A stretch of DNA of 64,000 bases from Bradymonas sp963697525 (GTDB lineage Bacteria > Myxococcota_A > Bradymonadia > Bradymonadales > Bradymonadaceae), in NCBI GenBank assembly GCA_963697525.1, contig OY969087.1:2852001-2916000 (forward strand), written 5' to 3'. The notes under the pieces were generated by a model. The model ran no database searches, was not told the origin of the DNA, and saw only the letters and a list, made by a program, of their open reading frames with translations. The translations under genes were made by a program, and so were the position numbers. Below, piece after piece: positions 51,681 to 60,778 of the stretch (position 1 is its first letter; every line of letters begins with the position of its first letter).

Positions 51681-53534
51681 TCACAGCAGCCGCTGGCGGA
51701 TCGCGTCGAAGTCGTGGGGGTCGAGTTGCCAGGCCTCGTAGGGGATGTCGTCGAGTTGATAGGGGGAATTTTGCCATAGCTTGCGATCGTCTTCCGGGGT
51801 GACCAGACACACCGGGGAGTCGCCGGGGGCGACAAAGGCCAGCGCCCAGCCGCACACGTCGTCGAGGGGGGACTCCCAGCGAAACAGCTCGACCTCGTCG
51901 AGCGCGCGCCAGGTCCATGTCTGGGCGCCGACGGTGAGCTTGTCGGCCTGGACGACCAGCTCGGCCTGTTGGCGCACGTCCGTCTGGCGCATGATCACCG
52001 GGCGCCAGCCCACCCACTTGGTGCGCCAGTGCAGGCCGGTGGGCACCAGCAGCAGCCAGGCGCACGCCACCGCGATGGCCGACACCGTCCAATGCCAGCG
52101 CACAAACGGGTTGAACGCGGCGTCGGCGCCGTTCAGGTACATCAGCGACAGCACCGCCATGGCCCCAAAGACCAGCACCGGCGGGGCGAGCACGGCGAGG
52201 GCTTCGACGATGCCCACCCGTTTATAGCCGGGGCGAATGCGAAAACAGTTGGTGAAGATCGCCTCGAAGGCCGTCGCCGCCGGCGAGGACGGCGCCGTCT
52301 CCATGATGTCGTCGTCGACCGGGGCTTCGCCGGGCTCCTCGACGGGAGCCGCGTCTTCGGCGGCCGACGCCTCCGGCTCGTCGACCTCGCCGGTGTCGGA
52401 GGCCTCGGAGGCGTGGCTGCGGGTGTACAGGCGCTGGGTGGGTGTGTCGACGCTCGAGCTTCCCGAGCTGGGCTCGACCATCTGCGGCTCGGAGTAGTCG
52501 CTGACCGAGCTGGACTCGAGCGCGCCCATCTCCGGCTCGGAGGTCGGTTCTTCGAGCGGCACGATGCCGGGGACGTAGGTCGAGTTGGGCACCGTGTCGG
52601 AGGCGACGTCGACGTCGTCGTCGGGCGCGGGACTTGGCGCCTGGGGCGGCGCGGGGCTTGGCGCCTGGGGAGCGGGGCTTGGCGCCTCGGGCGGCTCGGC
52701 TTCTTCATCGACGCCGTCGACCAGGGTGGCTTCGCCGGCGTCGTCGACTGCGGGCGTGGCCTCGTCGGCCTCGGGGGCCTCGCTGGCCGGTGCGGCGACG
52801 AGCTCGTCTTCGAGCGCGCCGTGGGCGCCGATCAGTCCCTGGCGCGCCCGGGCGAGCATGGCGCGCAGCTCGGCGAGCCCCGCGGCGGTCGTCTGGGCGC
52901 CCTCGTCGACCAGGGCGAGCATCGGGTCCCAGCGCTCGCGCAGCTCCGCGGCCTGCCGGCGCTGCTCTTCCCAGAGATCGGCGATCTCCTGGCGGGCGCG
53001 CCTTCCGCGGTGGATTTCGCCTTCCCGGACGAGCTGTTCGATGGCGTCGATGTCGGTTTCGCGTCGAGCATCGAGCTGGGTGAGCACGCCGTCGAGCCAG
53101 GCCTCGAGCGACTCGCGCGCCTCGGTGGCCACCCGCGTGGCCTCGGCGGCGAGCGCCGCCAGGTAGTTCGCAAGCTCGGCGTAGGTCGACGACACTTCGG
53201 CGATCGTGTCGGCGTCGTCGTAGTCCCGGGTGTCGTCGAACCAGCGCTCGACGAATTCCTCCAGGCGCCCGGCGCCCAGGGCCACGGTGCGCGGTCCCAG
53301 CAGGCCGTCGGGCTCGACGCTGTCGTCGGCGAAGTGAAAGAGGTGGCGCAGCCGGCTGGGGGCGATCTTGAGCCAGTCGGGCAGCTCGGTGCTGCGTTGG
53401 CGCAGCCGCTGCTCGTAGTCGGGCAGGGCGTCGAGCAACTCCGCGCGCAAGTCGTCGATATCCTCCTCGAGCCCCATCAGGGTGCGTCGCAGGATGTCGC
53501 TGCGTCGTGCGTCGTCTGTGAGATTGCTCGCCAC
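51681..53534 (-). CDS. Large coiled-coil membrane protein, unknown function
   Basis: This 617-residue protein starts with about 270 residues of charged helix. A long acidic Pro/Ser-rich low-complexity stretch (about 270-430) with APSPAP repeats follows, then two hydrophobic helices (about 455-480 and 490-510), and a C-terminal domain of about 100 residues that looks like a PH-type membrane-facing beta fold (LVVQADKLTVGAQTWTWRAL). The start is GTG 53534 with a weak ribosome-binding site; ATG 53477 is an alternative. I recognise no family. Confidence 0.6.
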   Translation of the reverse strand: MASNLTDDARRSDILRRTLMGLEEDIDDLRAELLDALPDYEQRLRQRSTELPDWLKIAPSRLRHLFHFADDSVEPDGLLGPRTVALGAGRLEEFVERWFDDTRDYDDADTIAEVSSTYAELANYLAALAAEATRVATEARESLEAWLDGVLTQLDARRETDIDAIEQLVREGEIHRGRRARQEIADLWEEQRRQAAELRERWDPMLALVDEGAQTTAAGLAELRAMLARARQGLIGAHGALEDELVAAPASEAPEADEATPAVDDAGEATLVDGVDEEAEPPEAPSPAPQAPSPAPPQAPSPAPDDDVDVASDTVPNSTYVPGIVPLEEPTSEPEMGALESSSVSDYSEPQMVEPSSGSSSVDTPTQRLYTRSHASEASDTGEVDEPEASAAEDAAPVEEPGEAPVDDDIMETAPSSPAATAFEAIFTNCFRIRPGYKRVGIVEALAVLAPPVLVFGAMAVLSLMYLNGADAAFNPFVRWHWTVSAIAVACAWLLLVPTGLHWRTKWVGWRPVIMRQTDVRQQAELVVQADKLTVGAQTWTWRALDEVELFRWESPLDDVCGWALAFVAPGDSPVCLVTPEDDRKLWQNSPYQLDDIPYEAWQLDPHDFDAIRQRLL

Positions 53535-53776
53535 GCTCAGTGCTCACATCGAGGGTGGAGGGGCCGACAGGGCCAACTCGGCCCGACCGCGCCCCAGTGT
53601 CGCATGCTTGGCCGTGGATGCAAGAGATTAGTGCGCCGTGGGTGCCCCTGTGCGCTCAATTGACTGGACGCCGGCGCAAGTCTGCTTAATTTCAGTCGCG
53701 CATAGACTTCGACGCCAGCCGTAGACCTGTGTTTCGGCCTCCCCCGCAGGGCCGAGTGCCCCCCGGAGAACCTATT

Positions 53777-54175
53777 ATGATAAACAAGCGCATGCTTGTG
53801 GTCGAAGACGAGGAAAATGTGCGTGAGAGCGTGGCCGCGCTGTTGGAGGTGGAAGGCTATGAGGTCATCACCGCCAACAACGGCGCCGAGGCGTTGGCCG
53901 TGCTGCGCAACGGACCGCCGGTATCGCTGATCTTCCTCGATTTGATGATGCCCCAGATGGACGGCTGGGCGTTTCGCGCCCGCCAGCTCAACCAGCCCCA
54001 ATTTAGCGACATCCCGGTCGTCGTGCTGTCAGGCGCCCACGAAATCGAGCGCGAGATCGGCTCGATGAAGCCCGCCGCCGTGCTGCGCAAGCCCGTGGGC
54101 ATCCAGGAGCTGCTCGACGTGGTCGACCAGACCCTGGACGCCGCCCATCAACCCAGCGAGGGCGGGGCGGGCTAG
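53777..54175 (+). CDS. Single-domain response regulator (receiver)
   Basis: This 132-residue receiver domain has the acidic pair VVEDEE, phospho-acceptor Asp in LIFLDLMMPQMDG, Ser in VVVLSGAH, and the Lys switch in VLRKPVG. It has no output domain, so it should act through a partner, as CheY-like proteins do. GGAG precedes ATG 53777. No histidine kinase is nearby. Confidence 0.9.
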   Translation: MINKRMLVVEDEENVRESVAALLEVEGYEVITANNGAEALAVLRNGPPVSLIFLDLMMPQMDGWAFRARQLNQPQFSDIPVVVLSGAHEIEREIGSMKPAAVLRKPVGIQELLDVVDQTLDAAHQPSEGGAG

Positions 54176-54188
54176 AAAAGGTGGCGGG

Positions 54189-55340
54189 CTAAAAGAAGTG
54201 CGGCGCGGCCAAAAGCACCATCAAGTTGCACGCTGCGTGAAAGACCACCGACGCGGCGATCGTATCGCTTCGCTCCCGCAGCCAGCCGAACAGCAACGAC
54301 GGGAAGAACACGCTCGCCCGCGTGATCATCAACACCCCGCCGATGGGGATGAGCACGTGGCCGGCGGCGAACAGCACGCTGGCGAGCACGTTTTCGGCCG
54401 AGATCCCCCACCATTTTTTGCGCCCGGCGGGGAGTCCGCGCTCGGCGCGGCGCCGATCGAGCGCCTGGCCGATGCGCGTGAGCAGGTAGCCGCGGTAGAA
54501 GAATTCCTCGGGAAAGGCGATGAACACCAATTGGGTGAGCACCCACAGCACCACCCATGTTAGGCTGCGCCCCAGGTCGACCGACGCGTCGGTCACCGCC
54601 CCAGTGCTCCCCTGGTGAATGCGCACGGGACGTCCCGACACCGGGTTGCGCGCCGTGATGTGCATCTCGCGGGGCGGGGCGCGCCCGTTGCGCCGGGCGA
54701 AGCTGACCTCGGCGCGCTTGTGGGGGTGCTCCAGGCGCACCGTCCAGTCGCCGGCCCCGGACTTGCCGCCCGCGCGCAGGCGCGCCGGGCCGATGACTGT
54801 GGGACGGGCGGCCCCGGGCGCGCTCACCTCGACGGCCACCGGCTTGTCCCCGGCGCGCAGGCCAATATGGAGCTCGGGGCCATCGGACCACACCCATACG
54901 CCGCGCGTCTGACCCCACTTCGTCGGGCGCCCCTCGTAGTCCACCGGCCATTTGAAAAAGTTGTCGGCGGCGAAGTCGTACTCCCGATTCAGGTAATGGG
55001 TCTCCCACCACCAATAGCCGACGGCAAAGGGGCCCACCGTCAGCGCCGTGAACAGCAGGCCCCAGGCCACGCCGGGCTTGAGCCGATCCCAGGTCAGCGC
55101 GAAGCGGTCGAAGTTCGCGCCCTTCTTGCCCAGCCACCAATACGGCAGGCCCACGAAGATGGCGGCCACCAGGGCGTATAGATTCTGGGCGACGAAGGGC
55201 ACCGCCGCGGCGACGAGCACGCACGCCAAGATCAGCAGCAGCGCCGCGATGTACATGGCGCTGATTTCCTTGGCCAGCCCCTGCGAGGTGGGCTCGGGTC
55301 GGTCGGCGTCGGGCAGCATGTCGGAGTCGGCGTCACTCAC
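54189..55340 (-). CDS. CPBP-family intramembrane protease with extracytoplasmic insert
   Basis: This 383-residue protein has several hydrophobic helices and the CPBP/Abi glutamic-protease motifs: FPEEFFYRGYLL near 275, an FAAGH motif near 325 and FHAACN near 365. Between early and late helices lies an insert of about 140 residues (about 110-250), beta-rich and soluble. Proteins of this family process prenylated CAAX tails in eukaryotes. In myxobacteria one CPBP member is the proposed sorting protease for MYXO-CTERM tails, so this gene is a candidate for cutting the tails encoded at 23-43 kb. It starts at GTG, overlapping the upstream lipoprotein gene by 8 bases; ATG 55319 is possible. Confidence 0.75.
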   Translation of the reverse strand: MSDADSDMLPDADRPEPTSQGLAKEISAMYIAALLLILACVLVAAAVPFVAQNLYALVAAIFVGLPYWWLGKKGANFDRFALTWDRLKPGVAWGLLFTALTVGPFAVGYWWWETHYLNREYDFAADNFFKWPVDYEGRPTKWGQTRGVWVWSDGPELHIGLRAGDKPVAVEVSAPGAARPTVIGPARLRAGGKSGAGDWTVRLEHPHKRAEVSFARRNGRAPPREMHITARNPVSGRPVRIHQGSTGAVTDASVDLGRSLTWVVLWVLTQLVFIAFPEEFFYRGYLLTRIGQALDRRRAERGLPAGRKKWWGISAENVLASVLFAAGHVLIPIGGVLMITRASVFFPSLLFGWLRERSDTIAASVVFHAACNLMVLLAAPHFF

Positions 55341-56559
55341 GATTATTTACCTTCTGGACGGCACGCACGCTCTTGAGCACCAACGTGTCGTCGTAGCTAA
55401 ACAACTCGAGGGTGCCGGTGGGCACCGTGCTATACCAGTGAATCTGGCCGGTGCGCGCGTCGAGCGCGTACAGCAGGTTGGGGTCGGTCTGGCGGTGAAG
55501 CAGCAAGAAGAGCTGCTTGCCCGCGGCGGCGACCGGGGGCTGATCGTCGCCGACCTCGACCGCCCACAGCACTTTCCCGGTGTCGGCGTCGGCGGCGTAG
55601 ACGGTCGTGTCGATCTCGAAGAGCACGATGCCGAAGCGCGCAAACGCATGTTTCCAGGGGGCCTTGGGCCGCGCGGGAAGGTCCAGGCGCCAGGACGGGG
55701 CGAAGCTGTCGAGGTTGAAGGCGGTCATGTGGATCGCGCCGCCGTCGCCGGGCACGTAGAACAGGTGGTTGGCGTCGGTGGCATAAAAGGCGGTGCGCCC
55801 GCCGGAGTCGCCGAACGGCTCGTAGCGCATCTCCACGCCCGAATAGGGGTAGCGCTGGGAAAGCCCGCTGATCGTCGCCGCCACCAGGCTGACGTCGTGG
55901 CCCTGCGGGGCGATGCCGCTCCAAAACGGCATCATACCGTCCCAGCGGGCCTTGCCGGTCTTGGGATCCACGCACGCCGCCTGCGTGCCACCCTCCCACA
56001 GCGTGCCCGCGCACACCAGCCGCGGCAACAGCGGCACGATGAACGAGCCGCGGAAGTTGGCCGTGAAATTGTCGGCGTTCTGCGAGCGGTCCAACTTGTA
56101 GCTCCACGCCAGCTTCCCGGTGGGGTCGTAGGCGGCCAGGCGCAGATCCCAGCCGGCGCCCTTGGCGGGCGTGGCGTAGGCGACGTAGTGGGTGCCGTCG
56201 TCGAGCGTGCGATACGCCTCGACCCCGCAGCCGGCCAGGGCCAGCGCGCGCATGCCGTCGTCGTGCAGGGGAAACGCCTTGGCGACCTGGCCGTGGGGCT
56301 CGAAGAGCTCGTGGCAGTCGGGAAAGCGCTGCGGCGGCGTCAGGTCCAGCGTGCGCTTGGTCCACTTGTTGGCGGCCTTCTCGGGATGGGTCAGGTCGCG
56401 GGCCTCGGGGGCCTTCCACGTGCGGGTAGCCGGGGCGGTCGAGGCATCGGTTGGCGCGGGCTTGGCCGCCGGGTGGTGATCGCACCCGGCCGCGAGGCTC
56501 GCGGCCAGGGCGGTGAGCACCGCCATGCATCGTCCCCGTTCGAAGAGCTTGGACGCCAT
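55333..56559 (-). CDS. PQQ-like beta-propeller lipoprotein
   Basis: This 408-residue protein has lipobox LAAGC near 26 and then repeated beta-propeller blades of the PQQ/BamB kind: A-A-D-A-D-T-G-K-V-L-W-A-V, A-L-D-A-R-T-G-Q-I-H-W. The best-preserved blades are in the last 100 residues. Such propellers are outer-membrane or periplasmic scaffolds. Its ATG overlaps the stop of the helicase gene by one base (GTGATG), so it is co-translated with the pseudokinase-helicase. Confidence 0.75.
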   Translation of the reverse strand: MASKLFERGRCMAVLTALAASLAAGCDHHPAAKPAPTDASTAPATRTWKAPEARDLTHPEKAANKWTKRTLDLTPPQRFPDCHELFEPHGQVAKAFPLHDDGMRALALAGCGVEAYRTLDDGTHYVAYATPAKGAGWDLRLAAYDPTGKLAWSYKLDRSQNADNFTANFRGSFIVPLLPRLVCAGTLWEGGTQAACVDPKTGKARWDGMMPFWSGIAPQGHDVSLVAATISGLSQRYPYSGVEMRYEPFGDSGGRTAFYATDANHLFYVPGDGGAIHMTAFNLDSFAPSWRLDLPARPKAPWKHAFARFGIVLFEIDTTVYAADADTGKVLWAVEVGDDQPPVAAAGKQLFLLLHRQTDPNLLYALDARTGQIHWYSTVPTGTLELFSYDDTLVLKSVRAVQKVNNRE

Positions 56560-59500
56560 CACTGATTCCAGTCTACGAGGTGCGTCTCGGATTGTTCGAT
56601 GAGCCGGCGATACAGCGGGTTGAGCTCGAGGCAGGCGCGGCTGCCGAAGACGACAAGCTTCTTCTTGGCCCGAGTCAGCGTCACGTTCAACCGGCGCTCG
56701 TCGGCCAAAAAATCCCCGGCGCGCTCGGTCTTGACCAGGCTGACCAGGATCACGTCGCGCTCGCTTCCCTGAAAGCGCTCGACGGTGTCGACGTCGATCG
56801 CCGCGGCGGCCTTGCCCAGCGTGTCGGCCAGGAGCGTGCGGATGAGGTAGACCTGGGCGCGAAACGGGCTGACCACGCCGATGGTGGGCGTCGTCTCGGC
56901 GTCGTCGCCGAGGTCGAGCAGCGCGGCCACCGTGTCGACCAGCGCGCGCGCCTCGGTGGCGTTATGGCGGGCCTGGCCGTCGTGGTCGACGTCGACGAAG
57001 ACCAGCGGATGGCTCGGCGCGAGCACCTCGGCCAGCGGCGCCTCTAAGCCGGTGACGGCCGTGGACGTGAGCGCGAGCGTGTGGGCGCGCACCGAGTCGT
57101 GGGCGTGGAGCTTGCCGCCGTAAAACGCCTCGTTCGAAAACGCCATGATGGCATCGTTCATTCGGTACTGCTCGTCGAGCATGACGTGGGGGAGGTGGCC
57201 CACCAGCCGCTCGAACAGGCTTCGGTCCAACCCCGCGCAGCCCAGATCCACCAACTCCTCGGCGAGCTCGAAGCGCGAGGTGCCCAGCGGCGCGTCGGCA
57301 TCGGCGGCGTCGTCGCTGTGCAGGTGGACGCCCTCGACAAAATGCGAATGGGCTTGCTCGTTGTCGACAATCGGCGGGAGCTGGCGGTGGTCGCCGACGA
57401 GCACGAAGCGCTCGCCGAGGTTGATGGCAGCCAGCGTCATCGGCTCGGTGATCTGGGCGGCCTCGTCGACGATGGCGACGTCGAACGGGTGGTCGCCGCG
57501 CGCGTCGCCCAACAACTCCATGACCGGCGAGGATACGCAGCGATGGGCGGTGCTGGCGATGACGCTCTTGGCGAGCACGTCGTCGGCGAGGACGTCCAGC
57601 GAGACGAGGTCGGCGGCCAGATCGGCCGAGAAGAACTCGTTGGCGTCGCGGCCCGAAGCCGCGAGCGTACGCGCCAGGTCGGGGCTTCGCGAGGCGCGGC
57701 CCACCCGCAAAAAGTCGTCGAAGCCCACCTCCAGCAATTTGGTCAGGATGGTGTCGACCGCGGTGTTGGTAAACGCCGACACCAGCACCTTCTTGCCCCG
57801 GGCGACCAGCTCGCGCACGGCGTGGGCGATGACGGTGGTCTTGCCGGTGCCCGGCGGGCCCTGGATGAGAGCGCCGGCGGGGCTGGCGACCGCGCGGCGC
57901 ACCGCCTGTTGCTGGCTGGCGTTGAGGGTGGCGGTGTTGTCGTCGGGTTTGTAGCGGCCGTCGTCGGTCGAAACGAGGCGGCGGGCCTCGGGGCTCTCGG
58001 GCCGAAACAGCACCTCCAGGCGCTCGGGGCCGCTGGTGTGCATGGCCCCGTACAGCGCGTGGTGGGCCTGGCGAAAGCCGATGCGCGCCGGCAGCTTGTC
58101 GACGATCCAGCCGCCGCCGGTCAGCTCGGCGGCGATGGGCGCGCCGCGGGTGGTCATGGTCAGCCGGTCGGCCTCCACCGCGACGACGCGGCCGCGCAGG
58201 ATGTGGGAGGTGTCGAAGTCACCCTGGTGGGCGACCACGTAGTCGCCGGGGCTAAAGATCTGGCCGTGGTCGCCACGAAACTCGATGTAGCCCGAGGTGG
58301 GATAGGCGCGCACCAGCTCGAGGTCGTCGGCGGCGGCGAAATTCTCGCGCCGCTCGGCCAGCCGGGCCGGGTGGAGCACGGCGCCGAGCTCGGCGGTGGC
58401 CGCCCACCGCTCCATTTCGATCAGGCGGGCGAAGTGGCGGTGCCAGGCCCACGCCCGGGCGATGACCTCTGGGGAGGCGTCCTTCCAGCGGCCTTTGCTG
58501 GAGGCGTCCCACGGGGAGACGGCGTCGGCCAGGCCGAGCACCTCGGTCTGCTGGGCGCAGCGCGAGCGTCGAAATTTGCACGACGGCGCCTTACAGACCG
58601 GGGGATTCTGCATGAAAAACGGCACGTCGTACTCGTAGCCGGGGTCGACGAAGCTTCGAAGACACGCGATGAGCTGGTTGCGCGCGCGCAGGATGCGCCG
58701 CTCGCGCTCGGTGTCCTCCATGGGGGCGGCCTGCATGCGCCCGGGGCGCGAGTACAGGATGTGTCCGGTGACCTCGAGGTCGCGGGCGTCGGCCAGGCCC
58801 TCCCACAAAAATTTGTAGAAGCGAAGCTGGCTCAAGTGGCCATCCCAGGTCGAGCCGGTCTTGAGTTCGACAATCTGCAGGCCCTCGCGGTCGTCCTGGG
58901 CGACCAGGTCGACGCGCCCCTCGATGCCGTAGCGCGTCGAGTAGCGGGTGACCTCGACGTTTCGCCCGCTCCAGCCCACCCGGTCGTGGGCGGCGGATTG
59001 GCCGGTGCGCCGGGTCGTGTAGCGCTGGATATTGGCAAAATGTTGCTGGGCGTCGTCGCGAAGCTTTCCCAGGTCGCGGTCGCGCAGTCCCGCGGCGACC
59101 AGGTCGAGGCGCAGGTCGGCCACCCGGGCGGCGAAGGCGGTCTCGAAGTCGGGCGGCTCGGGTTCGACCAGGTCGTCGAGCAGGCCGTGGACGAGGTTGC
59201 CGAAGACCAGGGGGCGGCTGGACTCGCCGCGGTCGCGCTGGTCGACCAGAAAGCGGCTGGGGCAGCCCTCGGCTTTGAGCACGTCGGAGACGCTCATGGG
59301 CATATGCGGCTCGAGCACCGGCAGCGTCGACGCCTGGCTGGTCAGGAAGCGTTCGCCGGCCGAATTTTGCACCACCCGGGCGTCGATGAGGTTGAGCTCG
59401 CAGCCCTCCCAGACCCACTTGACGCTGTCGAAGACGTCGGCGGCGGGCTTCTCGTAGAAGAAGGCGCCCAGCCGGCCGCCGTGCTCGCGCGCCGGGCCGG

Positions 59501-60410
59501 GCAGGTGCTCGCAGTTGAGGTAGAACTTGACGCCGGCGCCGAATTTGGGGTGGGTGAGACGTTCGATGTCGCTCACGCGTGCGTGCAGCACCGAAACGGT
59601 GTCCGTGTCGGTCAGCGGTTCGTCGGGGGCGGTCGTTTCGTGCAGCGCGCGCGGCACGGTCGCGCCGACGAACTCGGCGACGCGGGCGGGCCGACGCGAT
59701 GGCTCGTCGGACAGGGAGGCCTCGATGGCGGGGATGGCGAAGGCGGGGATGCCCGTGTAGTTGGGCCGTTGGGCGCGGGCCTGCGCGGGGTCGAGCGTCA
59801 GCCGGGCGAGCAGGCGGCCGAGGCCGTAGACATCGGTGGCTGCGCTGGGGTCGCGCTCGTCGACGGCGCCGCGCATCTCGGCGGCCAGCCAGACGCGCTC
59901 GTCGGGCTCGTCGGCGAGGTCGTCGAACTCCTCGCCGATCCAGCAGCCGGCGTCGATGGCGGTCAGCTTCCAGGCGGCCTCGTCGACCCACACATTCCAC
60001 GGTGCGATCGCCCCGTGGACCATGCCCCGCCGGTGCAGGCGGGTGACGGCCTCGGCCAGCGGCCGCCACAAGTCGAGCGCCTCGGCCCAGCTCAGCCGAC
60101 CCAGGTCGGCGTCGACCAGACGCACCCCGCGCGGTTGGGGCGTGGCGACCCACACCCCGTCCTCGCCACGGGTCCAGTAGCTCGGCCCCCACAGGCGCGG
60201 GTGGTCGAAGCGCGTGACCTGTTCGAGCAGCGGCGCCACGCGCAGCATCGAGCGCACATTCGGCAGCCGGCGCACCAGATACGCATGGTCACCGGCCTGC
60301 TCAGCATCCAGAATCTCCGCCGCCTGCACCAGCCACACCGGCCCCGTCGGCGCGTTGAATAGCGGTTCGGTCTCGGCAAGCTGTTCGGGCGGCGAGAAGG
60401 TTGAAAACAT
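56559..60410 (-). CDS. Pseudokinase-Dna2-like nuclease-SF1B helicase fusion
   Basis: In this 1283-residue protein a kinase-like domain (1-290) has HGAIAPWN for HRD and DAG for DFG. A Cas4/Dna2-type nuclease (about 380-620) shows G-N-L-V-H-G-L-L-D, GRVDLV and VELKTG. One upstream Cys (EGCPSRF, about 383) and three downstream (CKAPSCKFRRSRC, about 604-617) fit an iron-sulphur staple. After a beta linker comes the helicase (about 835-1270) with GPPGTGKTT, VDEAAQ, GDHRQLPP, EQYRM, ERFQGSERD and LTRAKK, as in Upf1/Dna2. It probably unwinds and trims DNA. ATG 60410 is chosen over 60482 to drop an unlikely leader; neither has a good ribosome-binding site. Confidence 0.85.
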   Translation of the reverse strand: MFSTFSPPEQLAETEPLFNAPTGPVWLVQAAEILDAEQAGDHAYLVRRLPNVRSMLRVAPLLEQVTRFDHPRLWGPSYWTRGEDGVWVATPQPRGVRLVDADLGRLSWAEALDLWRPLAEAVTRLHRRGMVHGAIAPWNVWVDEAAWKLTAIDAGCWIGEEFDDLADEPDERVWLAAEMRGAVDERDPSAATDVYGLGRLLARLTLDPAQARAQRPNYTGIPAFAIPAIEASLSDEPSRRPARVAEFVGATVPRALHETTAPDEPLTDTDTVSVLHARVSDIERLTHPKFGAGVKFYLNCEHLPGPAREHGGRLGAFFYEKPAADVFDSVKWVWEGCELNLIDARVVQNSAGERFLTSQASTLPVLEPHMPMSVSDVLKAEGCPSRFLVDQRDRGESSRPLVFGNLVHGLLDDLVEPEPPDFETAFAARVADLRLDLVAAGLRDRDLGKLRDDAQQHFANIQRYTTRRTGQSAAHDRVGWSGRNVEVTRYSTRYGIEGRVDLVAQDDREGLQIVELKTGSTWDGHLSQLRFYKFLWEGLADARDLEVTGHILYSRPGRMQAAPMEDTERERRILRARNQLIACLRSFVDPGYEYDVPFFMQNPPVCKAPSCKFRRSRCAQQTEVLGLADAVSPWDASSKGRWKDASPEVIARAWAWHRHFARLIEMERWAATAELGAVLHPARLAERRENFAAADDLELVRAYPTSGYIEFRGDHGQIFSPGDYVVAHQGDFDTSHILRGRVVAVEADRLTMTTRGAPIAAELTGGGWIVDKLPARIGFRQAHHALYGAMHTSGPERLEVLFRPESPEARRLVSTDDGRYKPDDNTATLNASQQQAVRRAVASPAGALIQGPPGTGKTTVIAHAVRELVARGKKVLVSAFTNTAVDTILTKLLEVGFDDFLRVGRASRSPDLARTLAASGRDANEFFSADLAADLVSLDVLADDVLAKSVIASTAHRCVSSPVMELLGDARGDHPFDVAIVDEAAQITEPMTLAAINLGERFVLVGDHRQLPPIVDNEQAHSHFVEGVHLHSDDAADADAPLGTSRFELAEELVDLGCAGLDRSLFERLVGHLPHVMLDEQYRMNDAIMAFSNEAFYGGKLHAHDSVRAHTLALTSTAVTGLEAPLAEVLAPSHPLVFVDVDHDGQARHNATEARALVDTVAALLDLGDDAETTPTIGVVSPFRAQVYLIRTLLADTLGKAAAAIDVDTVERFQGSERDVILVSLVKTERAGDFLADERRLNVTLTRAKKKLVVFGSRACLELNPLYRRLIEQSETHLVDWNQ

Positions 60411-60778
60411 CCGTCTGAGGCGTTTGCAGGGAGGAGGACGATGCTCGCCACCCTTGTATGCCAGAGGCGCTGTTGGTTGCAAAGGGACGACTCACCCAAG
60501 CCACTCCCCAAACGGTGTCAGACACCATTACGAACCACCATTACGAAGCAGCGTTCCGCAGACAACACCATCCCACCCCGCCGCCCCAAAAAACGGTGTC
60601 AACGGTGTCAGACACCGTCACAACCCAGCGTACATGCGCCTCAGCGCCCGATCGCCCGCCTTACCTCAACACCCCCTTCGCAAAAAAACTTGGCCCGATC
60701 ACGCAACGATTCGCCCCATTTTGCCGAAAACCATAATGAGAGGATTAACGATCACCTCGAACCTATGGAGCCACCCCA
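60411..60778. other. Intergenic region with REP palindromes upstream of the Y1 transposase gene
   Basis: About 370 bases hold GGTGTC-A-GACACC palindromes at 60514-60526 and 60604-60616 plus one extra half at 60595-60600. I see no gene here. Promoters for the divergent helicase operon and the transposase gene should be inside it. Confidence 0.6.
60514..60616. repeat. Left REP palindromes GGTGTC-A-GACACC
   Basis: Two complete 13-base palindromes (60514-60526, 60604-60616) and a half-site lie upstream of the transposase gene, in the orientation complementary to those on its right. Confidence 0.8.

Noticed and set aside
57081..60362. A 1093-codon plus-strand frame through the helicase gene
   Set aside because: The minus-strand frame contains all helicase and nuclease motifs; the plus-strand frame contains none.
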